Shown piece by piece: positions 21,521-30,194 of a stretch of 64,000 bases of DNA (positions within the stretch are counted from its first letter, which is position 1; each line of letters starts with the position of its first letter). The DNA is from Chloroflexota bacterium (GTDB taxonomy: Bacteria > Chloroflexota > Anaerolineae > J036 > Brachytrichaceae), in NCBI GenBank assembly GCA_021788625.1, contig JAJYKL010000009.1:1-64000 (forward strand), in the 5' to 3' direction. The position numbers and the translations under genes were made by a program. The notes beneath the pieces are model-generated. The model was given only the letters and a program-made list of their open reading frames with translations. It was not told the DNA's origin and searched no databases.

Positions 21521-21677
21521 ACTTCCTCGAACAGGAAGGTTTCGTCCCCGTACGCCACAGCGTGGTTTTCTGTGCTATCTCTCGCCTAGGCCTCAGACGG
21601 TTCGGTCTGTGTGTTCATACCCCAAGCCTGATCCGATGAGGGCTGTTTCGCTTTTCCTGTCGAGCGACTTTGCAGGG
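21521..21677 (-). mobile_element. 5'-end fragment of the same IS type as 1221-1853
   Basis: About 150 bp closely similar to 1702-1853 (CGAACAGGAA..CGTCCCCGTACGCCA..AGGCCTCAG.CGGTTCGGT..CCCCAAGCCTGA.CCGATG..CTGTC.AGCGACTTTGCAGG). Confidence 0.7.
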
Positions 21678-21738
21678 TCCGTACCTTGAGTGGCTAGGGA
21701 CTTGCGCAGCCCATCCTTTGGCGTAAAAATAAGTTGTT

Positions 21739-22707
21739 ATGAACGTAGTTGCATTGGCAGGAGGGGTCGGCGGAGCCAAACTGGCCTCCGGTTTGTCACG
21801 CGCGGTAGACGCAGAGCAGCTCACTGTCATCGTCAACACGGCTGACGACTTCACATTGTATGGCCTGCAAATCAGTCCGGACCTGGACACCGTAATGTAC
21901 ACTCTGGCCGGTCTGGCCAACCCGGACACAGGCTGGGGCATGCATGGTGACACGTGGCAGGCTATCGACATGCTGAAGAATTACGGAATGGAGCCCTGGT
22001 TTCATCTGGGTGACCGCGACTTGGCCACTCATCTGCTGCGTACACAGTGGATTGATGAAGGCATCCCTTTGAGCGTGGTGACGCGCCAGCTGGCCAGGCG
22101 GTTGAAGGTGACATCAACCATTTTGCCAATGAGCGATGATCCCGTGCACACCCTCGTGGATAGCGATCGTGGACCATTGCCGTTCCAGGAGTATTTCGTC
22201 CGGTACCAGTGGCAACCGGTCGTGCAGGCGCTGGTATTTGAGGGCGCCTCCGAGGCGGAGCCTGCGCCCACCATGCTGCGCCGCCTTGAGACAGCCGATA
22301 CTATCGTGATTTGCCCTTCCAACCCCTACTTGAGCATCGACCCGATCCTCTCCCTGCGTGGCGTGCACGATGTGCTGTTGAACGCCACAGCGCCGATTAT
22401 TGCAGTGTCGCCTATTGTGGGAGGCGAGGCAGTCAAAGGCCCCGCCGCCAAGTTAATGAAGGAGCTGGGCATCGAAGCAAGTGCTGTTGAAGTGGCTCGC
22501 CATTACGCCGAGTTCCTCAATGGCTTTGTTCTCGATTCGCGCGACGCCGCCCTGCGCCCGCAAATCGAGGCCATGGGTATGGGCGTACTCGTCACCAATA
22601 CGATCATGCAATCACTCGACGATCGCGCACGACTGGCCTGTGAGGTGATCTCGTTCGCTGACCAGTTGCGTCCAGAAAAACTGGGCGGCTGTAAACTGGA
22701 TGCATGA
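21739..22707 (+). CDS. cofD: 2-phospho-L-lactate transferase (F420 biosynthesis)
   Basis: MNVVALAGGVGGAKLASGLSRAVDAEQLTVIVNTADDFTLYGLQISPDLDTVMYTLAGLANPDTGWG; CofD signature. Confidence 0.93.
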   Translation: MNVVALAGGVGGAKLASGLSRAVDAEQLTVIVNTADDFTLYGLQISPDLDTVMYTLAGLANPDTGWGMHGDTWQAIDMLKNYGMEPWFHLGDRDLATHLLRTQWIDEGIPLSVVTRQLARRLKVTSTILPMSDDPVHTLVDSDRGPLPFQEYFVRYQWQPVVQALVFEGASEAEPAPTMLRRLETADTIVICPSNPYLSIDPILSLRGVHDVLLNATAPIIAVSPIVGGEAVKGPAAKLMKELGIEASAVEVARHYAEFLNGFVLDSRDAALRPQIEAMGMGVLVTNTIMQSLDDRARLACEVISFADQLRPEKLGGCKLDA

Positions 22708-23309
22708 TTGCCCTGGTGCCAGTGAAAGCATTATCACGCGCCAAAACGCGTCTGGCCGGCGCTTTGGACCAGACAGCTCGTGCGCGGTTGATCCATGACA
22801 CGCTTCGGCGCACATTGCAGACCTTGCAGCAGGTTGAGGCCATCGGTGAGGTGGTTGTCATTACGCGCGATGATGAGGTCAATCGCTGGGCCATTGGATG
22901 GGGTGCGCACGTCATTCGCGAGCGTGGAGAAGGCCTGAATGAGGCGCTGCGCGAAGCCCGCGATGCATTTACTGGCGCTCCCGCCTTACTGGCCGTTCCG
23001 GCCGATCTGGGATGGCCGGCAGCCGAAGATATTCAAACCATGATCGAGTTGGCAGGCGCAACACCCGAGCTCGGCGCGCCCTGTGTGGTCATTGCACCTG
23101 ATCGGCATGAAAGTGGCACCAACGCACTCTTACTGCGGCCACCTGGTGTGATCGACTTCGCCTTTGGTCCCCAAAGTGCCGCGCGCCATGCCGCCCTGGC
23201 CCATGAGAAAGGCGTGCACGCCATTCTGTACCACTCAGCCTCTCTCAGCCTTGATGTCGATGAACCTGAGGATTTGCTGCTCTATGAGGCAGCACCCTAT
23301 ATTCTGTAA
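22704..23309 (+). CDS. cofC: 2-phospho-L-lactate guanylyltransferase
   Basis: MIALVPVKALSRAKTRLAGALDQTARARLIHDTL..; overlaps cofD at ATGA. Confidence 0.9.
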   Translation: MIALVPVKALSRAKTRLAGALDQTARARLIHDTLRRTLQTLQQVEAIGEVVVITRDDEVNRWAIGWGAHVIRERGEGLNEALREARDAFTGAPALLAVPADLGWPAAEDIQTMIELAGATPELGAPCVVIAPDRHESGTNALLLRPPGVIDFAFGPQSAARHAALAHEKGVHAILYHSASLSLDVDEPEDLLLYEAAPYIL

Positions 23310-23364
23310 AGGTTGATGGCCGCTTGTCTATAACGTGAGGGAGGCAGTCGACCCGCTCAAACCC

Positions 23365-23793
23365 TCAATCCCTGCCGTGCCACTCTGCGCCGATTTTAAC
23401 GACACTCACAGGCACGATCTCGATCAACACACGTGGACCTTTGAAGAGCCAGGCCACCAGTGCATCGAGTTCATTTGCGGGTACATATCGCGCCGCGATC
23501 TGCCGAACTTGATCGTGGATATCGCTCTCCTGCAGGCGAACGATACCTTTCACCGATACACCCCGGTAAGGATGGTCGGCGTCTATCGAGGCGCCCACCT
23601 TTGGATCGCGCAGCATGTTACGGTACTTGATGCGTTCAATCTCCGTACTGGCATACAGCCTGCCACGTTGCTGCAAATACCACACCGGTGTCACCTGGGG
23701 ATATCCATCTGCTCCCAGTGTTGCCAGGCGCATCAGCAGCGGACGCTCAAGGAACTCCAGCGTCTCTTGATCGAACAGCATTTGCGTGATCAT
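23365..23793 (-). CDS. Pyridoxamine 5'-phosphate oxidase-like / putative F420-dependent family protein
   Basis: LLMRLATLGADGYPQVTPVWYLQQRGRLYASTEIERIKYRNMLRDPKVG; split beta-barrel signature. Confidence 0.8.
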   Translation of the reverse strand: MITQMLFDQETLEFLERPLLMRLATLGADGYPQVTPVWYLQQRGRLYASTEIERIKYRNMLRDPKVGASIDADHPYRGVSVKGIVRLQESDIHDQVRQIAARYVPANELDALVAWLFKGPRVLIEIVPVSVVKIGAEWHGRD

Positions 23794-23803
23794 GTGTCCC
23801 GCA

Positions 23804-24418
23804 TCATTCCGTTGTGCGTGTCAACGCCTCGCGATAGGCCTCAGGCGTATCGATGTCACCAAATGCATAATCTCGACTAACCACCAGGCACGTGAGACGG
23901 GTGCGATTCGCAGTTAGGAGGTCACGCACGTTGCCACCAGCAGGCAATGCCAATACATTGTCCCACCAGCGCCTGCCGATTACGACCGGGTGACCGCGCC
24001 GGCCGTCAATGCCGAAACGTGGCGCGATCAGGTCGCCGCAGCCTCGCTCAAAAGCAACCGCCAGGCGCTCGATCAAATGCAGTGGGATGAGCGGTTGGTC
24101 TCCTAACACGACCATCACAGCGGTGGCAGACCCTGGTAAAAGGTACCGGATGCCGGTTTTGATGGACGACAACATCTCACCGGTCTGGTAATCTGGATTA
24201 TGCACAAATGCGATGGGAAAAGGCGACAGCCCACCCAGTGCCTCCTCCACCTGCGTCGCCTGGTGGCCAGTGACGATGACGATAGGCCGGGCGGCCGAGT
24301 GTGCCACGGATGTCACGACGGTTGAGATAACGGTGCCCCTGCCGAAAGGCAACAACAGCTTATTCTCGCCGGCATAACGCCGGGACATGCCCGCTGCGAG
24401 CACCATCACCGCTACCAT
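23804..24418 (-). CDS. MobA/MocA-like nucleotidyltransferase
   Basis: VMVLAAGMSRRYAGENKLLLPFG..VLGDQPLIP; NTP_transf_3 motifs. Confidence 0.85.
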   Translation of the reverse strand: MVAVMVLAAGMSRRYAGENKLLLPFGRGTVISTVVTSVAHSAARPIVIVTGHQATQVEEALGGLSPFPIAFVHNPDYQTGEMLSSIKTGIRYLLPGSATAVMVVLGDQPLIPLHLIERLAVAFERGCGDLIAPRFGIDGRRGHPVVIGRRWWDNVLALPAGGNVRDLLTANRTRLTCLVVSRDYAFGDIDTPEAYREALTRTTE

Positions 24419-24533
24419 TAGTGGCGATTGTAACGGGTGTCTGGTTATCGGGCCTGCAAGCTGGTGGTGTGGCCCGTTTATGCTGGTATTTCATGTTTCG
24501 CGGTCTGATGTATGCTAGGCGGCGGAGGATACG

Positions 24534-25955
24534 ATGACACCGAAACCTTTCTATCTGGCCGGCGAGTGGCGCACATCAGACGATGTATTGCCGGTGCGCA
24601 ATAAGTATGACGGAACCGAGTACGCCAGCATCTGCCGGGCTTCGCGCGACGATGTACTTCAGGCTATTGGCGCTGCCACGGAGGCACTGCCCCAGACGCG
24701 CTTCATGCCAGCGTACAAACGTTCAGAGGTACTTGCCCGCATTACCGCACTCATCAGGACGCGCCATGAGGAACTCTCCCGACAGCTCGCTGTGGAGGCA
24801 GGTAAACCGATCCGCACCGCGCGGCAGGAAGTGGACCGTGCCGTTCTCACTTTTACCGTCGCCAGCGAAGAAGCCAAGCGCATCAGCGGCGAACTGCTTC
24901 CCATGGATATAGCCGCTCCAGGCGAAAACCGCGTAGGCCTGGTGAAGCGATTTGCTATCGGTCCCATCAGTGCCATCACGCCGTTCAATTTTCCACTCAA
25001 CCTGGTCGCGCACAAAGTGGCACCTGCCTTGGCAGCGGGCTGCCCGGTGGTGCTTCGTCCGGCATCCGCCACGCCGCTCAGCTCACTGTCATTAGCTGAG
25101 ATGATTCACGAGTCCGGCTACCCTAAGGGTGGTTTTAGCGTGGTGCCCTGCAGCACCGATGCGGCTGAGCCATTGATCAGCGACGAGCGATTGAAACTGC
25201 TCACCTTTACGGGCAGCCCGGCGGTAGGTTGGCCGTTCAAGAACAAGGCAGGGCACAAGCGCATCACCCTGGAACTGGGCGGTAATGCCGGTGTGATCGT
25301 GCATCACGATGCGGATGTTCCATTCGCCATCCAGCGTATTCTGACCTTTGGCTTTGGTTACGCCGGGCAATCCTGCATCAGCGTGCAGCGTGTGTTCGTT
25401 CACTCATCCATCTACGCGGCTTTCCTGGATCAATTGGTTACCCAGGTAAAAGCGTTGCATGTGGGCGACCCGCTGGACGAGACAACGGATGTCGGTCCGA
25501 TGATCGATGAAGCCTCCGCCGCCAAGGTGGAGGAGTGGGTACGCGAAGCAGTGGCGCATGGAGCCACGGTGCTCACCGGCGGTACACGGCGCGGGAACCT
25601 CATGCAACCCACGATTGTCACCGCAGTGCAACATGAGATGAAGGTCTGCACCCAAGAGGTATTCGCACCGTTAGTCACCATCGTGCCCTATGATGACTTT
25701 AAAGACGCCGTGCATGAAGTCGATAACAGTGACTACGGTCTGCAATGTGGGGTCTTCACGCGCGATGTACGTAATATCTGGTATGCCTTCGAGCATATTG
25801 AGGTAGGCGGCGTGATCGCCAACGACGTGTCCACCTACCGCATCGACCATATGCCCTATGGCGGTGTGAAGCTGTCCGGTTTCGGACGCGAAGGTATAAA
25901 GTATGCCATCGAGGAAATGACCGAACCGAAGTTGCTGGTCATGAATATGGCGTAA
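24534..25955 (+). CDS. NAD(P)-dependent aldehyde dehydrogenase
   Basis: ISAITPFNFPLNLVAHKVAPALAAGCPVVLRPA..LTFTGSPAVG..ITLELGGNAGVIV..FGYAGQSCISVQRVFVH; ALDH active-site motifs. Confidence 0.92.
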   Translation: MTPKPFYLAGEWRTSDDVLPVRNKYDGTEYASICRASRDDVLQAIGAATEALPQTRFMPAYKRSEVLARITALIRTRHEELSRQLAVEAGKPIRTARQEVDRAVLTFTVASEEAKRISGELLPMDIAAPGENRVGLVKRFAIGPISAITPFNFPLNLVAHKVAPALAAGCPVVLRPASATPLSSLSLAEMIHESGYPKGGFSVVPCSTDAAEPLISDERLKLLTFTGSPAVGWPFKNKAGHKRITLELGGNAGVIVHHDADVPFAIQRILTFGFGYAGQSCISVQRVFVHSSIYAAFLDQLVTQVKALHVGDPLDETTDVGPMIDEASAAKVEEWVREAVAHGATVLTGGTRRGNLMQPTIVTAVQHEMKVCTQEVFAPLVTIVPYDDFKDAVHEVDNSDYGLQCGVFTRDVRNIWYAFEHIEVGGVIANDVSTYRIDHMPYGGVKLSGFGREGIKYAIEEMTEPKLLVMNMA

Positions 25956-26110
25956 AAGCGAAAGATATCGCATTTCTCGGTCACCATTGACTTTCAGTTC
26001 AGGGTAAATGAGAAATCCGGTTTATAGCTTACGATCACCTCAGTGCAATGAGTAGATGGTCGAAGGCGACCAGGGCAGCTTGGAGTAAACAATAAGGTTC
26101 CGCGCAGTCA

Positions 26111-26382
26111 AGGTGAGCTTGTCGTCCTTCGACCAGCACAGGATGATCCTGCGACCACCACAGGATGATCCTTCGACTGGCTCAGGATGATCATGGTGAG
26201 CCTGTCGTCCTTCGACCAACTCAGGATGATTCTTCGACTGGCTCAGGATGATCCTTCGACCAGCTCAGGATGATCCTTCGACCAACTCACGATGATCATG
26301 GTGAGCCTGCCGTCCTTCGACCAACTCAGGATGATTCTTCGACTGGCTCAGGATGATCATGGTGAGCCTGTCGAACCATGAG
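26111..26382. repeat. Cluster of nine 22-bp tandem units with 17-bp interspersed element
   Basis: TCCTTCGACyrrCTCAGGATGA units at 26125-26190 (x3), 26208-26295 (x4), 26313-26356 (x2), separated by TCATGGTGAGCCTGTCG-type 17-mers. Confidence 0.95.
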
Positions 26383-26575
26383 CCGCATCCTTGTAAAAAG
26401 GAAGTGGCTTTGCCCAGATTCTGGATCGAATGAACCGGGAGGAAGTCGGATGCGATATCCACGTCGCTCCTGTTTCAATGGCATTGAGCAGCAGTAAAAA
26501 GTGTTCCAGTCGTGATCAGGACGGGCTTTTCGTTATATCAAGTTGGCGGTATAACTCTTAGCCGGAGGCGAGTAC

Positions 26576-28840
26576 ATGATTGAAGCGACAACTGTTAAGG
26601 AATATACCTATCAGGAGCGGCTGGATGCGCTCCGTGCAACGAAGCAACAACACACGCTCGAGAAGCAACAGATACAGGGCTCGATGGATTTCGATGACTG
26701 GGCCATCATCTTGCCACCCCTCGAGCGACGCAAGATCGTCAAGACGGTGAGCGGTTCCGGTGTCGAGATGCAAGACGTACTGCTGGATGGCGTTGAGATC
26801 GTCAGCAATGATCCCAACGGCGGTTTCTATGGCCCCAAGGCATGCGGCGAGAACTTCCGCCGGCTGCTGGAGGCGCACCCGGTTTATATCGACCCGCTCA
26901 GCACGATTGCTGGCGCGTACATGGCGAACTTCTTCGCCTATCGCAAGGGCGGTATCCCGACCGGTATGCAGATGCCCGACTTTTTGGCCGATTACACAAC
27001 GTATCAGGGAGGCGCCCCGATCTTCGGTGCTCAACATTTCTGCCAGGATCTGCAGATTGGCCTGGATCTGGGTTGGGAAGGTTTATTGGAGAAAGTACGC
27101 CACTACCGTAACGTAAACGTGCCGGCTGCAACAGACCCTCACGAGCGCCAGCAAAAGGAAAGCATCTACGACGGATTTGAAGCGGTGATTCTGGGTATGC
27201 AGGATTGGATTGGGCGGACTGCCGAAGCCGCACGCCAGATGGCGCGTAAAGAAGCCAACCCGCAATTGCGCAAGAATCTCGAAGAGATGGCCGACATCAA
27301 TGAATGGCTGGTAACAGAGAAGCCGCGCACGTTCCGCGAAGCGGTGCAGTGGATCACCTGGTACCAGATGATCGCGCGCATGTACAACGGTTCGGGCTCA
27401 TTGGGCCGGCTGGACATGCTACTGCAGCCCTACTATGAACACGATATGGCAGCAGGCACCCTCACCGATGAAGAAGCGATGTTTCACATCGCCTGCTACT
27501 ATCTGTGCGAGACTGGTTACATCCAGATCGGCGGTCCCAATGCAAATGGACGGGACGTGACCAGCCCGGTGTCGTATCTGGTCCTGGAGGCAGCGCATCG
27601 CCTGCGTATCCCGGTGAACCTTGGAGTGTGCGTGGGCAGGGATGTACCCAGGCAGCTGGTACGGCGTGCCGTCGAAGTTCTCTGCACCGACAAGACCGGC
27701 GTTCCCAAGTTCCTGGGTATTGACAACACTTCGCAAGGGTTCGCCCGCAATGGATATCCCATCGAACTCGCCCGCACGCGTGCCTACTCCGGTTGTCACT
27801 GGTCGGCTATCCCAGGGCGCGAATATACGTTGAATGATGGTGCCAAAATCAACCTCGCTGCCGTCTTCGAGGTGGCGTTTAAGGAGATGATGGCTGAACC
27901 ATCCGTCAAACCAGGCACGGACGAACTGTGGAAGCGCTTCGAGACTCACTTGCGGCGCAGTGTGGAGTCGACCGCCAGAGGCTTTGATTTCCATATGACG
28001 CACATGATTGATGTCATGCCCGAGCTCGTCCTGGACCTGCTGTGTTACGGACCGATTGAGAAAGGCCTCGATGCTTCGCAAAAGGGTGGCGTCGAATATG
28101 TCAACTGGTGTGTCGACGGCTCAGCGTTAGCCACTGTGGCAGACTCCTTCGCCGCGCTAAAGATCCGGGTGGAGACGGAGCAGCGCATCAACTGGCGCGA
28201 TCTGGCCCATCACATGGAAACTGATTGGGCCGGCCCTGAAGGCGAGCGCGTGAGGTTGATGATGAGAGGAATCCCTCGCTATGGCAGCGGTGGATCCATC
28301 GCCGATGAATATGCCGTGCGTCTCTCCAACCTGTTCACTCAGGTGGTGAAGGAGAAACCCACTCCGGATGGCTTCAACATGATCCCGGGTCTCTTCTCGT
28401 GGGCGGCTCAGATCAGCATGGGCAAAGGCGTGGGAGCAACCCCGAACGGGCGGCACGCCGGTGCGGCAATTTCGCATGGTTGCAACCCGGACCCAGGCTT
28501 CCGCAAAGATGGCGCCCCCACCGCACTGGCAGTCGCCGTAGCTAGCGTTCAGTCAGGTTACGGCAACTCCGCTCCGATGCAAATGGACCTGGACCCCATG
28601 CTTTCAGATGACCGCCACGGCATCGACATGGTCACCAGTCTCATCCAATCGCACTTCGCAATGGGGGGCACGCAAATCAATCTGAACGTACTCGACAAGG
28701 AAAAGGTATTGGAAGCCAACCAGGACCCTGCTAAATATCCCGACCTGATCGTGCGCGTCACTGGGTTCAGCGCCTACTTTGCCAGCCTCTCGCCGGAATT
28801 CCGTCAGATCGTTGTCGACCGGATCGTCGCTGGAGGATAG
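26576..28840 (+). CDS. Glycyl radical enzyme (pyruvate formate-lyase superfamily), substrate unknown
   Basis: C-terminal glycyl radical motif IVRVTGFSAYFASLSPEFRQ (Gly730); candidate active-site Cys407 in YSGCHWSAIPGREYTLNDG. Confidence 0.9.
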   Translation: MIEATTVKEYTYQERLDALRATKQQHTLEKQQIQGSMDFDDWAIILPPLERRKIVKTVSGSGVEMQDVLLDGVEIVSNDPNGGFYGPKACGENFRRLLEAHPVYIDPLSTIAGAYMANFFAYRKGGIPTGMQMPDFLADYTTYQGGAPIFGAQHFCQDLQIGLDLGWEGLLEKVRHYRNVNVPAATDPHERQQKESIYDGFEAVILGMQDWIGRTAEAARQMARKEANPQLRKNLEEMADINEWLVTEKPRTFREAVQWITWYQMIARMYNGSGSLGRLDMLLQPYYEHDMAAGTLTDEEAMFHIACYYLCETGYIQIGGPNANGRDVTSPVSYLVLEAAHRLRIPVNLGVCVGRDVPRQLVRRAVEVLCTDKTGVPKFLGIDNTSQGFARNGYPIELARTRAYSGCHWSAIPGREYTLNDGAKINLAAVFEVAFKEMMAEPSVKPGTDELWKRFETHLRRSVESTARGFDFHMTHMIDVMPELVLDLLCYGPIEKGLDASQKGGVEYVNWCVDGSALATVADSFAALKIRVETEQRINWRDLAHHMETDWAGPEGERVRLMMRGIPRYGSGGSIADEYAVRLSNLFTQVVKEKPTPDGFNMIPGLFSWAAQISMGKGVGATPNGRHAGAAISHGCNPDPGFRKDGAPTALAVAVASVQSGYGNSAPMQMDLDPMLSDDRHGIDMVTSLIQSHFAMGGTQINLNVLDKEKVLEANQDPAKYPDLIVRVTGFSAYFASLSPEFRQIVVDRIVAGG

Positions 28841-28867
28841 CGACTGGAGCTTGTAGATCGGAGATTG

Positions 28868-28941
28868 ACTGACCTCGCCACGGATTACATGGGTTAATGA
28901 GAGCCTGGCGTATCTTATCGATGTAATCCGTGGTAGTCAGT
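28868..28941. repeat. Inverted repeat in the convergent intergenic region
   Basis: ACTGAC-ctcg-CCACGGATTACAT ... ATGTAATCCGTGG-ta-GTCAGT; 13-bp and 6-bp perfect arms. Confidence 0.85.
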
Positions 28942-28985
28942 GATGCAAGCAGTACTCTTTAAATACAATACTCTTATCTCGTTCT

Positions 28986-29306
28986 TTAGTAGCGTTCAAA
29001 GCGCTCAACATCAAGGACGAAGACGGTTGCACCTCCAACCTCGACATGCAGCGTTTGGGCCACCTCACCGCTGGGCTGCTCTGTTGGGATGCTGAGGGTC
29101 GACTTTCGATGACGTCCTGACTTCTGGAGAGTCGTTATGACCTCTCCAACCCGCTCGTCTTCCACGCCTAGCAGCAAGGTCACATTTTCACGACGCAGTA
29201 ATCCGCCAGTCGTTGCAATGCGCGTTACTCGATGACCCGCATCAACCAGTGCGTTGGTAATAGTCGAGACGTCCTCCGCCTGGACAATCGCCATCACCAT
29301 CTTCAT
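28986..29306 (-). CDS. PII-like cyclic-di-AMP receptor (DarA/PstA family)
   Basis: MKMVMAIVQAEDVSTITNALVDAGHRVTRIATTGGLLRRENVTLLLGVEDERV; family-typical. Confidence 0.85.
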   Translation of the reverse strand: MKMVMAIVQAEDVSTITNALVDAGHRVTRIATTGGLLRRENVTLLLGVEDERVGEVITTLQKSGRHRKSTLSIPTEQPSGEVAQTLHVEVGGATVFVLDVERFERY

Positions 29307-29699
29307 TTCATCAACCTCCTGCAAGCGTTATACCCTGGTGAGCCAATCCAGAGCTTTCGGAACCCTTGATGCGTCGTTCAGCCTGCACGACACTTTTTAT
29401 CAGCTCGATCCCCAATTGGGTTTGGTTTGATACCCTCATAACAGGAATCGGACATGCAGGCGTGCCGGGTAGGATCTCGACGTGCATTAATCAACACATT
29501 ACACCAGACATCTCTTTCTGGCGCAACTGAATTTACGTGCTATGAACGTACCGGTTTCTTCAGCACATCGTGCAGAGCTGCATTACATGGCTAACCTGCA
29601 ATGCATGATACTCAAAGTTTAGTCAACTTTCAGCGTAGGCTCAGCCAGATCAGCTAATCTGTGAAGTGGCGCGTTGGCTTGCCTGATACGACTTTCGTT

Positions 29700-30089
29700 A
29701 TGAACCAAAACCGGAGTCGAACCACTGAGTGGATATCTATTTTATTCACAGTTGCCCTGTGCATGGTCACGGGGCTTTCCCTATTCATACCTAAGGAAAA
29801 AGTAATTGTGGTCACCGAACCTTCCAGGTGGGGTGTATCGGTCCCCGTACAGATTACACTCACTCCCATACATGGGACAATCTCCAATATCGCTGTTGCA
29901 GATGCCGAAGACCACTCGGTAGCTACGGAGCAGGTAACAACTTCCTTACGCGTCCTCAAATACAAAGGCAGCGTGATCAACACCATAGTCCTGGCAGGCA
30001 TTACGGTCATTTGTCTGGCTATACTCGCCACTGGCATTCCGGGTGTCCTGGCAGCTTTATGGAATACCAGTCACCAGGGACCGGTTTAA
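29700..30089 (+). CDS. Hypothetical membrane protein
   Basis: Two predicted TM segments (WISILFTVALCMVTGLSLF; TIVLAGITVICLAILATGIPGVL). Confidence 0.45.
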   Translation: MNQNRSRTTEWISILFTVALCMVTGLSLFIPKEKVIVVTEPSRWGVSVPVQITLTPIHGTISNIAVADAEDHSVATEQVTTSLRVLKYKGSVINTIVLAGITVICLAILATGIPGVLAALWNTSHQGPV

Positions 30090-30194
30090 ACCAGCATTGT
30101 TATACAATCGATTCACCCGGCGCTAACTCAGCCAGGTGAGATGAACTGAGCATCCAAGAACAGCTGGCGGTCGGATGGACAGGGGAGCACATCG

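Noticed and set aside
26111-26382. Possible CRISPR array
   Set aside because: Units are directly abutting 22-mers with no variable spacers; the 17-bp interruptions are themselves repeated. No cas genes nearby.
27419-28081. 220-aa minus-strand ORF inside the glycyl radical enzyme gene
   Set aside because: Antisense shadow of a conserved CDS; no recognisable family.
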